Assembly: GCA_949130495.1 (NCBI GenBank)
Contig: OX422208.1
Span: 643,272,023-643,336,022 of the forward strand
Direction of reading: 5' to 3'
Source: Sambucus nigra
Lineage: Eukaryota; Streptophyta; Magnoliopsida; Dipsacales; Adoxaceae
Length of the DNA stretch: 64,000 nucleotides
The position numbers and the translations under genes were made by a program. The notes beneath the pieces were generated by a model. That model worked only from the letters and a program-made list of their open reading frames with translations. It was not told the DNA's origin and made no database searches. Below, in pieces: positions 9,650 to 22,109 of the stretch. Within the stretch, counting starts at the first letter, position 1. Each line of letters opens with the position of its first letter.

Positions 9650-12494
9650 TGTAATACCTCGTAATTTTAATGATTTTTAAAAGTGGGATTAATTTAAATA
9701 ATGGGAAAATTTTAATTGGAGATTAATTAGATTTAAATAAATATTAATTAGAGAGATAAGGGTTAATATTTATTTATATTGAATATTAATTACCGAATGA
9801 GTAATAATAATGATGTGAGAAGATTAAACTTGCCGTGAGTGACAAATACGACAATTATGATAAATTTAGTCGGAACACACGTGTTAGTCTTGTCGGGACT
9901 TAAATTAGAAAATAAAATGTAATTTCATTTTTGTAATTCATATGGTCATTTTGAGTGCGCCAGTGTGTCCGGAAGGGTGAAAAAAGTTAAAATTGAGTAC
10001 TCGGGGGTTATGTTCGGGTCTCGGGGACTTTTGAGATTAATTGAACTTATTTAGGTGACTTTTGAGCTTCTTAATGGTAATTGAAAAGTCAGAATCGGGA
10101 TTACACTTATAAAATGAAAGGTTTGGTCTTAGAGAATAGTCATTTTCGTAAAACCAAAGGTTAGGAGAGTTATACAAAGAGTTAGAGAGACAATGAAGAG
10201 AATTGAGAAGGAATTTCAAGAGTCTACGGGAAGATTTGAAGAATTTGTGCAAGAACATACATTGAGTATCATCATCAAAGTGTAAATCAAAGAGCGGGGA
10301 ATACAACCATATATTTCTTATTCAATGGATCAGACCTACATTAAAAGGTAAGTGTTTATCTTGCTGAATTTTAGTTGAATGTTATATTCATGTTAGAATA
10401 TGATGTTTACTATTTTGAAATTCATGAAAGGTTATGATAAATTGAGGAATGAAAATTATATTTTTTGGAGAATTAATAGTAGTATATAATTCTTATGTTA
10501 GAAGTTGAATATTGATGAAATTTTAACAATTAAAATTGGGAGAAATGTGGGTTTTACATGCGTTCTTGATGATAAATGGTAAAATAATATTTAAGCGAAC
10601 AACCATGAATTAATCCAATTTAAGTTGAGTTTTTGATGATTTAATGAGTATAAAATATTAGAAATCATGTATATAGATTAGTATATTACTGGGGATATTC
10701 ATTTGGGAGTTTGGAGTTGTAGAATGAAAGATTGAACATAAAAAATAGTGGAGAAAACGCATGAAAAATTATTTTAGAAAAAGGACGAACATTACATGAT
10801 AATTTTAGGACTATTTTAAGCGGAAATTGGTAGTGTGCACGCGAGTTGTTGTATAAAATCATGTTCTGCACAACCTTGTGGTTTTAAGTTTTTTAAAAAT
10901 CGGACCAGAAATCCCTCAAATTAAAATTTTATATTTTTTGGCAGAATGTAACTTTATCGAGAAAAAGAATTATTGGGAATTAAAATATAATACGGGCTTG
11001 TTATAATGAGTCTGGGTTTTGTACTAATTAGTATGAGTTGAAGGTAGCTATTCGAATAACTAATTAAATCATTTATATCCTTTCGGTTAACAAGAGATGT
11101 TAGGAGTAATGAAAAATGTGAATTGTTAGTTTATGGGATAAACTTGAAATATACTCTATGTATGTATAGGATGAGTGTACGTATATATTATGTTGATTGT
11201 GATATTATGTATATGACATAGCTACCCTGCATGCTATCATGGGTGATTTCTGCGTCGGGACGGTCATATCTTGATGAGCCTTCGGGGGGATTTTTGACTT
11301 GTACCTCAGATCATAGAACCTAGGTACGGGATATCTGTGAGAACGATAGTGCTGACGGTCATATGGGTGCGTAGGTATGTGCGTATACCATAGGCTTGGA
11401 ACTATGTTCGCCTCTGATATGTTATTTGTATTTATGGTTCGAGTGAGAAACTGAACCAATAGTCATTTATTTAGTACGCGAGGTACTATGACATGATAGC
11501 AGAGTATGCATGCATCGCAGTTTTCAGCCTAGGGGTGATGTAGTAGTATAAATATAGTGAGAGTGATATATGTATATACTTACGATTTATGCTACTGTTT
11601 GTATTTATTAGATGAGAAAATGGTGACATTTAACGTTATCTTAGTGGAGGAAAGATTAAACAAAAGTTGAGAAATTTATGCTTGACTTTTTGATATAAAT
11701 TAACTGGTAACGTATTGGATGGATGATACGGGTAAGAACAAAGAGTTAATTGGTATATAAATAGATTTGGATTGAAATAGTTAATCGGGGTAGCATAATT
11801 AGGAAAGGTTAGAGATGTACGTTAGGTATGGATATTAGATGAGAGGTGAGCATCTCAAGTGAGAGCACGTGAACCTAACATGAATATAGTATTTGCAGAT
11901 TTTGCATTTAAACATTTACTAAAATTTTAAAACTATTTTACTCTGGCTCTGACCCGTTTTTCTCCAAATCTCTATTCTTTTTGTAAAACATTTTAGGGGT
12001 CCAACCACAAGGACATCATGATTATCAGATTCTATCTTTTAGCGTGCTGTAGTTACAATGGAAGTTGTAGGTTATTGATATTAGACGCCTCAGTATTGAT
12101 TCAGTTCTTCATTACGAACTTTCTTTCCAGTCGGACATGTTGTCCATTTTATTTTGTTGTTATTTAGAGATGTAGAGTTCCATTATGATGTATTAGACTG
12201 TTTATTTCAGAATATTGTATGGATATTTGAGAATGGATTGTATAATTTAGATACAATTATTATTCTGTCATTATTCATTGTGCGTTTGATATTTAAATGG
12301 TGGAATGTGATATTATTTGTCATTTGATTTTATGTTAATTATAAAGATAAAATTTTAACACCAGATTTTTAAATACTAGGTGGTTAGAAAATAAAAGGTT
12401 TTCTACAGTGATGCTAAGAATGGACCAACTGTATATTATGTTATAATTTAATAAATGACAGATCACCCGGTATTCAATTAGGTGAGGTGTTATA
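9650..12494. mobile_element. Solo LTR of Gypsy type inside Copia gag
   Basis: A 2845-bp insertion flanked by a perfect 5-bp duplication CTCAT (9645-9649 and 12495-12499). It starts TGTAATACCTCG and ends GAGGTGTTATA, so the ends mirror each other as in long Gypsy LTRs of the Tekay/Del kind (TGTAACACC...GGTGTTACA); the final CA has become TA. No gag or pol is present, and deleting the insert rejoins the gag frame at the LxESFKQF motif. Size and ends fit a solo LTR left by recombination; lineage is inferred from ends and length only. Confidence 0.85.
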
Positions 12495-12990
12495 CTCATG
12501 CAATCACTGGAGAATAATATCGGCCCGTGTTTTCCCATTCATTCCAGTTCCAAGGATTTTAAGCTCATTAAGAAGAGATATTATCCTTAAAACATGTTCC
12601 ATCACTGGTGGTACCTTCAACCATGTTTGTGTTCATGAGTTCTTTCATGGCACCCTGCGTTGCAGCACGATTATGATCCTCAAAGATATCTTTGAGGTTC
12701 AACATCATGTCATAGGCATGGTTCATCGACTGATGATGATATTGTAGAACATTTGATATAAATGCCAAAATGTAACACCGTACCATCTATCAGCCTTGAT
12801 CCATTTCTGGTAATACTGGGTTTCCTTTTCAGTTGCCCCCTCACTAGGTTGCTTAGGACAGATCTCATAGAGGACAAACTTGTACCCTTCAGCAGTTAAT
12901 ACAATATCCAAATTCCTTTTCTAGTAAATGTAATTAGGTCCAGTTAATTTATTTTACTTGAGAATGATAGCAAGTGGGTTGAAAGACCAT
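12495..12990 (-). pseudogene. Copia gag N-terminal part
   Basis: The minus strand reads KLTGPNYIY (stop) KRNLDIVLTAEGYKFVLYE, then SEGATEKETQYYQKWIKAD. After a frame change it continues VRCYILAFISNVLQYHHQSM and AYDMMLNLKDIFEDHNRAA. This is the plant Copia capsid protein (retrotran_gag_2 type). It ends at the solo LTR with ADIILQ followed by TGA. Gag residues on both sides of the insertion join, proving one original gene. Confidence 0.92.
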
Positions 12991-14474
12991 CCTATCTTAT
13001 TACTGAGAATCAAATAATAAAATGAATTAACATATGACATAAAACTTTTTGGATTCTAAATTAAAATTAATGTTCTCTCTATCAATTTTAAAAGAATTCG
13101 TCGGCATCCCAATTACCATTTGAATAGTATTCCTCTTTAGAGAACCTACTTTCCCAAAAAAATTAGGCAAACTTATTCCTTTAAATTTTATTATCTAGAA
13201 AAAACCTATGTCAAATAAAATTAAATAGCCAAATCTTTGGTCCCACAAAATCATAGCATTCCTCTTTGGAAAACCTACCATTATTTTATGTCTAAGTATA
13301 TTCCACCAACCAATTTTAGATTATCTTATATCATATAGGCTCCTCCTTTGGGGGTCGCCTATGTGAATAATGAATCCAAAATTACCCTTAAGGAAATTTA
13401 TACTAACTACCATAATAATTAGCATTTCTCATTCGAGGACCTACTTATGATTAAAAGTCTACAACTCGTTGATGGAGACCATAGGATTTTCTCTTGGAAA
13501 ATTCCCTTTCCCACTTAGTAATTCAAAAACCTTTGTGAGGGTTATAGAAAATATGTGTCCAATTTTTAATTCATTTGAAAAATCTAGGACATTTGATATA
13601 TTTCCAAAAATACCGGGATTTCCCTATTTTAATGTATCAAGCAAATGTGTGACAAATAAAGTTTTCAAATACCCTTGATCTTTATAAAAAAATACTCAAA
13701 TTTTATTTTATTCTCTAACCACACATATTAATGTCCACATTTCAAAGTAATTATGATTTATCACATATAGCATCTACATGATTCAAGTCCGATCGGAATT
13801 CCATGTTGTCCATAATTCTAAGGGAACCATTAACCCATATTAACAACCCAACAATTAAAACATGAATAATAAAGACATAAATTAACATAAATAAAAAAAT
13901 CGAGATAAATAAGGAGTCCCGACTATTATGGTCAAGATACAACTCTGTCGTAGATTAGAGTTATCAACAATAATCCTTGAACCCAAACACTTCATGTTGC
14001 CCCTATGCTGGGACAGTACAGGGTTCCACCTGCCCGGTCAGGTGGCGAGGTCGAGGGGAGACGCCCTCGCAGGGGTCGAGGGATCAGCGCCCCAGCCTCC
14101 AAGCACTGTTAGCCACTGTTAAAACTGATTTATGTTCTGAAAACTGCCTTTGATCACCGATTTGGTTTCACACTCCTCCATTGACAATCACGAAGAAAAT
14201 AATAACAATTTTAACATGTCCTATGCCTGTATGAATTATTTCACATTCTATATCAATATTACATTAATCAAGCATAAAAAATATCCACAAATAAACCATC
14301 GTGGGATCCAATCACATAATACATAAACATAAATACGTGATCGTAATAGTGGGATTAGATCACTATAAAACAAAAGTTAGCATAGATCTATATTTTACCC
14401 AACATCCATGTACGTATATGATTATTTTAATTGGACAACATGGTTGAATTCAATCTATACGTGGTATCAATAGG
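12991..14474 (-). other. Copia 5' leader with repeats and GC-rich block
   Basis: About 1.5 kb between primer-binding site and gag with no coding sequence. It carries four diverged copies of a CATTCCTCTTTGGAAAACCTA-like word near 13126, 13255, 13422 and 13486. A strikingly GC-rich block lies at about 14022-14100 in otherwise AT-rich sequence. Such long repeated leaders are known in plant Copia elements; packaging or structural roles are inference. Confidence 0.6.
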
Positions 14475-14486
14475 GCTTTGATACCA
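14475..14486 (-). other. Primer-binding site (initiator Met tRNA)
   Basis: The minus strand reads TGGTATCAAAGC two bases inside the 5' LTR. It differs from the 3' end complement of plant initiator methionyl tRNA (TGGTATCAGAGC) at one position. Confidence 0.9.
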
Positions 14487-14488
14487 AT

Positions 14489-15829
14489 TATTGGAGTGGA
14501 AGTCCAAGGGTCTATTGAAAATGCGTATAGATTGAACCACAAAAATTACTTATGCATGAACTCCTACAAAGTAAATTTAGAATTTACCTGCAAGATCTCT
14601 TTGATTTGATCTCGTCTTATCACGAACAGAATATGATGATAGTTGATCTCAAATGCAAGCCCAAATGCACCTCACGATCTTCTACTGTATTCCTGATATG
14701 AACAGTCATGAGTAGAGTGTGGGCTCTTACTTCGTGACCACCTTCTTTTCTCCTATTTCCTTTTTGCTACCTCTCTTTCTCACAAGTACAAAAATGGGTC
14801 TTTTGACTATCAAAGAGTGATGGCAAGGTTAAGAAAGAATGAGCCTTAGGTGCATATATATAGGCTACAATAGGAACGCCAAGGATAGACAAGGATATGG
14901 CTCCTAATGGGCCTGAGAAAACCTAATCCTTCCTAGATTCTAATCAAAGTCCCTTAATTAAATTAATACCACTAAATAATTATAATTACAACTCCATTCC
15001 TTAACTCAAAATTATATTTCAAGATTAATTACTTAATTCTCCTCACGTTAAGGTTACAAATACCCGTTAAAAAAATAAATTACTAGTAATTTATATGATT
15101 AACTTCTTCAAGTCCTTAAGCGGTCCAACTTAACTTATTTGTAGTGTTAGTTTAACATAATCCAACTGCAGGGTTTGGCACCTACAAAACTTTTAAGCAT
15201 CTCAAGGGGGTTATCACCAGTCTCTATACCGAGACGTGGATTCCATCCAGAAAATACTTTCACCATATATTAATCACCATTACCCAATTTATCAAGATTA
15301 TTGATCCAATAATGAATCTCACCCGATAAGTCAAAGCAATAAATAACTAGTACATGTGTCCATAAATAATATCCGAATTAAGAGCCTTAAGTAAACCTAG
15401 TAATCACGAGGTTTACATTGTCTTATAAAATCAGTATAAAAGCAATGACCTCAAATTGGTCTCGTTCAATACACATAAAGTGTACTGGCACAATAAGTTA
15501 AAACTATATCATATCCTATAATCAAGATAGACCTACTAACATATTGTGCTATAGTCCTACTGATGGTGTTTCCAATTCCATCTAAGACCGTGAATGATAA
15601 AGCTTATATTTCACAAGAACTGGTGATCTGATCCTCTGTGTGTAAGTCGTACTCTACACACCAGAAGACCTACTGAGCAGAACAAAAGACATAGACAATA
15701 TATAAAATACTACAAATATTATGTCCATACATGATTCTCATTTAAATAGGAATAACTGATTTTATTTTAACAATAAATTCATAACTAAAACTATTACATA
15801 AATCATGGTTTTAGTCAACTTCTCTAACA
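14489..15829 (-). repeat. 5' LTR of the Copia element
   Basis: Pairs with 4428-5765. In minus orientation it begins TGTTAGAGAAG and ends CCACTCCAATA, next to the primer-binding site. The duplication ATACC follows at 15830-15834. Confidence 0.95.
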
Positions 15830-15925
15830 ATACCAACGTTTTGTCAAGTCCCGAAGTCAAGCCATAACCAATGAAGGATATATAAAAAGGTCCTACCAAA
15901 AAATACAACCCCCTTTTTATTTTTT

Positions 15926-16880
15926 CGATGGATTAAGAATATATTAGAAAGGGCAAAGCCCAAAGAAAATAAAAGATAAAAGAAAACAAAGCCCAAAGAA
16001 AAGTGCAAACATAAACCAACTTCACTGGACAAAAACAACAGCCTACACAGGCCTAAAATAAAATAGGACTACCAAATAAAAAGAAAGCCCACTACACAAT
16101 TTTTCAAGCCCACAAGACTCAAATACAAAATTCCACAAACAAAATAAACAAGAAAATATAAGAAAAATCGTGATGGACACGCGCCTAAAGAAATGCTAAT
16201 GCACAAAACACGCATCAAACAAGAGAAAAAAACACATACCAAAACTGGGGGAAAAGAAAAATCAGTTGAATCTCATAACGAATAAACCCAATCTGACCAA
16301 ACAAAACTACATTTCCTCCTTCACCTCTCACAAAATAAACTGAGAAGATATAGAGCAAAACCACACAAAGAAAGATAACTCCATGATAATCAGCCAAAAA
16401 CCCAATATCAAGCGAAGAAACACATCACTTAGCAACCTCAAATAGACGAACTGGAAAACTAAAAAAAACTCTCCAAAAAAAAACCCATTCAACTCCACCT
16501 TAACCAAGACAAACCCACCAAAATAACTCAGAGGCCCTACCTCAGCCATGAAATAACTGATCGATCCAAGAAATAAGATAAAACTTTAAGTTTTTAAACA
16601 TCCCATATGCAGATCCATCATATAAACCATCCAAACAAGTAAAACCCAGCAACAACCAAACTTTTAAGACTCTAACCAACCAAACCAAACCCACTAAAAA
16701 AAACTCAGAATTCTATTTTCAAAAAAGGAGACAAATGACTAGATCTCATCATCACAGAAGAAAATTAAGACTACCATTCTCATTTGGAGGGCCATTTTCA
16801 ACTGCTTCAGAGAACCCACACTCTCTTATCGAAGAAAGAAGGTATCATCCAAGAATCTTTTTAGATATACCATAGTATTT
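15926..16880 (-). other. LINE 3' region
   Basis: On the minus strand this shows Phe/Leu/Gly/Trp-rich frames (for example SLGFVFFYLLFSLGFAL) of the kind seen at the end of plant LINE ORF2 and its 3' UTR. No conserved domain is visible. Confidence 0.5.
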
Positions 16881-17700
16881 AACAACTTCCCAGTTTTCTT
16901 GGGCTCATTTTACCTTAGACCATATGCATGTTGTGTTCCAAGTAGCAATTTCCATATTAGAAATTAGGGATTTAATTTGCTTGCTAGTTGTATTAAAAGT
17001 TCTATTATTTCTTTCCTTCCAAATGACATATGTCACTGTAGCTAAGATAATTATCCTGATTTTATTCTGAAAGTTGTTATCCTGATTTTTGATTCTTTTG
17101 ATTATATTAAAAATTGTATTTGAAGAAGTACTTACTCCATTTTTCTTAAAACATCTATCCCACACCTGAGAAGAGTAGGGACATAGGAAAGTGATCATTA
17201 ATTTCAACATTCTAATTACATAGAACACATACCTTAGAATCAATACATCCCCATTTATACAGTTTCTCTTTAGTCAAAATCCTCCCCCAGTGAAGAGTCT
17301 ATACGAAGAAAGCATATTTAGGAACTTGTCCTTTGAACCACAAACTCTTGTCTCATTCCACATTAGGCTTATTTTCTCTAATCCACTCATAGGTACTAGA
17401 TGCATTATAAATCTCCCTAGGATTAGCATTCCAAGATAACCAATAAGATTTATCTCTATTGGACATAGCATTTGTTCAAGCAAGATCAATAAGGGCCTCA
17501 AATATAGGATTAGGGAACCTCCATTCAAAATTTGAAATATATTCACTAGATTTACAATTTAAATGGCTAGCAACATCATAAATCACTCTCCCCATAAAAA
17601 TCAATAAGAGGGCCATCCTTATGCCAACTTTCAGTCCAAAATTAAGTATCTTTTCCATCCCCAATGTGATGAGTAATGATTTTCTTAGCTTCAATTCTCA
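16881..17700 (-). pseudogene. LINE RT-associated zinc-binding domain (zf-RVT)
   Basis: The minus strand from 17243 reads WDRCFKKNGVSTSSNTIFN and ILATVTYVIWKERNNRTFN. These resemble the zf-RVT module at the C-terminus of plant LINE ORF2 proteins. The preceding pieces (17694-17274) are in changing frames. It is broken by stops; presumed RNA-binding role in the family. Confidence 0.8.
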
Positions 17701-19300
17701 TCTTCAAAAATTTTCTCATAGTCCATGAATGTTCAGACTTCCCCTTAATTCTTCAGAAATTCTCCCCTCTAAAAACAATAGAATCGACCCATTTCACCCA
17801 TAAAGAATCCTTTTTCCTAGCAATATCCCAAATGTTTCGCATCATACAAGCCCTATTCCAGAATAAAAGATTTTTAATACCTAACCCACTTTTGCATGAA
17901 GGGAAACATATGTCATTCCAATCAACCTTAGCCTGATGATATTTTAAGTCCACCCCAGTCCAAATAAAGTGACATATAATATGGTCAATCTCTTTAATGA
18001 TATTTTTATGCATAACAAGCATGTTAATATAGTAACTCTGTGAACTTCTAAGAACAGAAATGGCTAGCTGCACTCTACCAGTATATGAGATCCATTTCTT
18101 TGTCCAAGACTTCACCTTCCCTATAATCTTCTCAATAAGGCATTTATAATCAGTAACTTTTAGTCTAGTAGTAATTAGAGGCACCCCCCCAAATATTTCA
18201 CTGGAATCTTTTCTTTACTCATACTCATAATATCGCACAACTGATCTTCCCTAATCTCATCAATCCCAGCAAGGAAAATCTCACATTTAGGTTTGTTAGG
18301 CCATAAGTCAGACAAGGATTTAAAAAGCTTAAGTGCATTATCATTCAACTTTAAAGTGTTTTCTTCAGCTCTAGCCAAAGTCATTAACAGAAAAAATATG
18401 TGAAAGATTAAGCTTCTCACATTTAGGATGGAGCTGAAATCCCTCCTTCCTAGAAGTATCATCCATAATCCAAGAGAAGGACTTCGTAACCAAGATAAAA
18501 AGATAAGGAAAATAAGGTCCCCTTATCTTATCCCATTAGATCCTCTAAAGTGATCATATAAACCCCCATTCACATTTATATAGTAGGAAGCAATTTACAC
18601 ACATTCCTTAATATTGTTTATCATAATACTATGAAAATCTATAGAGATAAAAACATCCTTTATGTAACTCCATCTAATAGAATCATAAGCTTTCATAATA
18701 TCAATTTTTATAGTGCACTAAGGAATTCCCCCTTCGTTATGGTATCCCCTAACAATCTCTTATATCAGAAGAACATTATCCCCTGTATTTCTCCCCTTTA
18801 CAAAAATTTATTGTTTATTGCTCATAAGAGTAGTCATAACATTCTTAAGCCTTCTCATCATAATTTGAGAGATGATTTTATAGATGTCATGGCAACAATA
18901 AATTAATATGAAGTCTTTCATAGAACTAGGATTAGGCACTTTACGTATAAGGTAGATAATAGTGTTATTACATTCCTTTAGGATTATCCCCTGCTTAAAA
19001 AAACTCAATAATGCACCAGTAGTATCATCACCAGTAATATCCCAATTTTCTTTAAAACATCTAGCACTATATTCATCAAGCCCAGGAGCTTTATTAAAGA
19101 AAATATCAAACATAGCCTATTAAACTTCATCTTTAGTAACATGAATGGTTAAAGACCTCTTCTGATCCTCAGTCAACCAACTTCCTCTGATACTTCTGAG
19201 ATAGTTGAAACAACTTGGATAACTATAACTGTCTGTGTTAATAATTTTTTAAAGAATCTAATAGCTTACAATTACACATCTTTATAATTTTCCAGTAAAA
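17701..19300 (-). pseudogene. LINE reverse transcriptase
   Basis: From the right, NKAPGLDEYSARCFKENWDI and FFKQGIILKECNNT (18808-19113) are the RT start. ARAEENTLKLNDN, EKIPVKYLGGCL, then PLITTRLKVTDYKCLIEKI, SWTKKWISYTGRVQLA and FIWTG (about 18390-17753) form the palm/thumb and linker. The catalytic FADD box near 18375-18390 has decayed to a SVND-like reading with a frameshift. At least three frame changes; non-functional. Confidence 0.9.
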
Positions 19301-20466
19301 TTCCATTCTCATTTTTAATGCTCAGAATTCTATTCCTAATGTCTTTTCACTTTTGTATGAAAGAAAGCAACATTCTTGTCCCCCAATTTAAGAAATTTAA
19401 TTCTGATTTTTTTCTATTAAATCTCACCTCTACCTCTCTAAGATCCAAATACTCCATTTTAAGCCTTTTACTAGAAGCATTTAAATGAACATTTTTACAA
19501 TCAACAAGAAATTGTCTTTGAGTATCATTAAATTCCTCCTTATTCTCTAAGATTCTCTTAGAAATATCAGAATTAAATTTCTTATTTAACTTCTTAAAAT
19601 CCTGCTTCAAACCTTTCAGCTTCATAACTACTTAAAATATGCTTCTACCATTTACATCATCATCCCACACTCTCATCAAAATATCTGTTAAATTCTTATC
19701 TTTCAACTAGAAATCAAAGAATTTTAAAGGCTTATTGATTTTAACCTTCTCAAATATTAGATTTAGAACTAGGGGAATATGATTAGATACACCTAGAAGC
19801 TCATATTGGAGATAAAAAATAAAGTTATAGAACCAATTATCATTAGCTAACAACCTATCAATCCCGCTCTGTATGTTGGCAGTACCATTTTTCTTATTAT
19901 TCCAAGTGAACCAACAACCATGCCCATTAAGCTCCTTAGTTTTAATACTATTAATACAATCATTGAAATCATCAATATTATTCCAATAAACTCCTTCTCC
20001 TCCATATCTCTCTGTCTAATTCCTGATAGTATTAAAGTCACCACCCAATAACCAGTTAATATTGTTAAAGTAATTAGTTACGCTCTTAAGACGATTCCAA
20101 AGATTTAACTCTCCGCCCCTGGTGTTAGCACCATAAATCCCTATGAAAATGACCAATTATTATCTTTGATTTTGATTCTCACTGTTAAGGCTTAGGCAAT
20201 ACTACATATATCATTCACCTCATAGTATTCAGGGTTCCAAGCAATCCAAATCCTTCCTGGCCCATTTGGGGAGTGGGGGTATTATGAATAAGATTCCAAT
20301 TAGGAAAAAATCCCTCTCTTACATTATTTATATTCCCTCTTCTCACTTTCACCTCTACAAGACATATCATGGAAATATTATTATCAACAATAAACTTTCT
20401 GACTTCACTTTGTTTATAAAGGGCATTGCAACCCCTTATATTTGATACAGACATCCTCATCATCAA
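19300..20466 (-). pseudogene. LINE endonuclease domain of ORF2
   Basis: MSVSNIRGCNALYKQSEVRK (WNIRG box as SNIRG) starts the AP-endonuclease-like domain that nicks target DNA. NISMICLVEVKV carries the metal-binding Glu. Further left are WLLGGDFNTI (about 20040-20070) and SNHIPLVLN (about 19765-19790, SDH box with Asp to Asn). The 19347-19625 piece (LKGLKQDFKKLNKKFN) is the linker before RT. The altered active-site residues and several stops show inactivity. Confidence 0.88.
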
Positions 20467-20472
20467 GAGAAT

Positions 20473-21594
20473 TTATTTCTTCCTCCATCCCCCTTTCTCT
20501 GACTTAGAATTACAACTCTTATTATTCCCAATCATTATATCTTTCCATTTTTCTTTCAAAATTTTCCTTTCAATCATATCTGCTTCAATAATGTCTGATT
20601 CTATTCCCATAGACTCTTCATTTTTGTTGGCCTCAGTGTCAATATCTTCCTTTTCTTCAAGATCTTGAAGGGCTTCAAAACAATTCGCATTTGTATTATC
20701 AGCATAAGGAGAACATTCCCTTTCTTTCCCTATATTTTTAGTACTGATATCCTTCTTCTCATGGTCTTGATTAGTTTGCACTTGAATTATTTGGCTAGCC
20801 TTACTATTACTGTTATCAATCTCATGCTGATTCTCAATTCTGGAAGTGGGTACAATATTATTTTTTTACTATTACTTCCACTAACATTCAATGCACCCTG
20901 AATTTTCCCTTGCTTAAGTCATCTTTATTTTCAATAATCCCTTTCCTGTTAATTTGCTGTCGTACCTTCTTAGTTTTCACTGATTTGCAATTTTCAGTCT
21001 TATGCACAAAGGAATTGCAGTCACTACATTTATCAGGCATCCATTCATATTCAATACTTTTTTCGCTCATACATGCATCAATATCATAGATTGTAACTTC
21101 AGGGTGATATTCAGATAATTTTCACACACACTCTTGCATAGGTGAGTCTCTCCCTATTAGTTATCATCTTTTCTGTAAATAAAGGATTGCTAATTAAGTT
21201 TGTTATCTTGATAAGAAATAAATTAGTTCATAGATGAAATTTAGTCCTGGAAGACTCACCCAAACTGCAATGCTAGTTACACCATCCTTTTTCTAAACTC
21301 ACATAAGTAGATAACAGTTTAATAATTAGAGGCCTGCTATCAAAAGACCAAGGCCCTATCTAAATAATATGGTTTTGAATTTCAGCATTTTGAAAATAGA
21401 TAATGAAAACTCCCGGTTTGAGCATAAAAATCTCCATTTTCCCAAATTTACCCATTTCCTCATCACAAATCCCTTCATAACATTGTAGGAAACCTTGGAT
21501 CCCAAAACATAGGAAACAATCGCATTTTTCCACCTATGAATTTCATCTTCTACTTCCGATTTATTTATCCCAATACAATCTCTGCCTTCATTAT
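20473..21594 (-). pseudogene. LINE ORF1 (DUF4283-like with zinc knuckle)
   Basis: The minus strand begins near 21594 with NKSEVEDEIHRWKNAIVSYV, FMLKPGVFIIYF and PLIIKLLSTYV, typical of the DUF4283 N-terminal domain in plant LINE ORF1 proteins. A zinc knuckle EYEWMPDKCSDCNSFVHKTE-NC follows at about 20985-21060. Then comes an acidic, Asp/Glu/Lys-rich C-terminus (20473-20781). The family binds element RNA. The frame is broken between 21070 and 21450. Confidence 0.85.
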
Positions 21595-22109
21595 TGTTGA
21601 TGTTAAAAAATGGACTTGGTCCAATTTTAGAATCATATTTAAAATATAGAATTGCAATGAAATAGTTAAAAGAGTGATATAATGTTTTAAAGTGGTTCAG
21701 CTATGTAAGAAAGCCTGCGTCCACTGTTATGGTATTGATTTAAGAGATTACTGAAAACTAGGTAGTCTTATCAATAAGAATATTTTAGGATCTATTCTAT
21801 CTTACCCCTGATGTAAGGGATAAAATGTATTTATAGTAACACAAAGTTTAAGGGTTGGACTGTCAAGGGATGAAATGCTTTAATACATTTAAACATTTAC
21901 ACCCTTACATAATGAGTGCGATGATTGGTTGTATGAACCACATGTTGTAAGACCCTTGGTACGATCATGCTTTATTGGTCTTGATAGTCAACATTCTTTA
22001 TGCTGATCGGCATGCCTGTCGAGCTACTATCTGCTGATTATAATTTTGGTCACGTAAGAGGATAAGTGTTCACTTCTAATTGGTCCACCTAGGATTTTTT
22101 GAATCAACA
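21595..22109 (-). repeat. 3' LTR of the Tat element
   Basis: On the minus strand it begins TGTTGATTC and ends AACATCAACA, so it has TG...CA ends with a short inverted TGTTGAT. It contains a TATA box and a TACCATAACAGTGGACGCAG to GAACCAC stretch resembling the end of many plant Gypsy LTRs. No partner LTR is visible, so the edges rest on these motifs. Confidence 0.7.
21828..21835 (-). promoter_or_regulatory. TATA box in Tat 3' LTR
   Basis: Minus strand CTATAAATACA inside the LTR, about 275 bases from its 5' edge, the usual arrangement for an LTR promoter. Confidence 0.55.

Larger units (their letters stand above)
4428..15829 (-). mobile_element. Old Ty1/Copia LTR retrotransposon with two nested insertions
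   Basis: The element is bounded by two LTRs of about 1.34 kb and flanked by a perfect 5-bp duplication ATACC (4423-4427 and 15830-15834). Minus-strand order is 5' LTR, primer-binding site, leader, gag, protease, integrase, reverse transcriptase, RNase H, polypurine tract, 3' LTR, which is the Copia order. Removing a 2845-bp solo LTR and a 422-bp MITE with their duplications leaves about 8.1 kb. All coding regions carry stops and the LTRs visibly differ, so it is old and inactive. Confidence 0.95.
15914..21594 (-). mobile_element. Decayed L1-type LINE
   Basis: Minus-strand order is an ORF1 with nucleic-acid-binding features (about 21594-20473), then an ORF2 with endonuclease, reverse transcriptase and RT zinc-binding domain (about 20466-16880), then a 3' region ending in CCATCGAAAAAATAAAAA at 15914-15930, the tail style of plant LINEs. 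Its 5' end abuts a Gypsy LTR at 21595, so it was cut or interrupted there. Many stops and frameshifts mean it is inactive. No target duplication could be identified. Confidence 0.9.

Noticed and set aside
14022..14100. GC-rich block as an rRNA or tRNA fragment
   Set aside because: No cloverleaf or rRNA motif; its position is inside the Copia leader.
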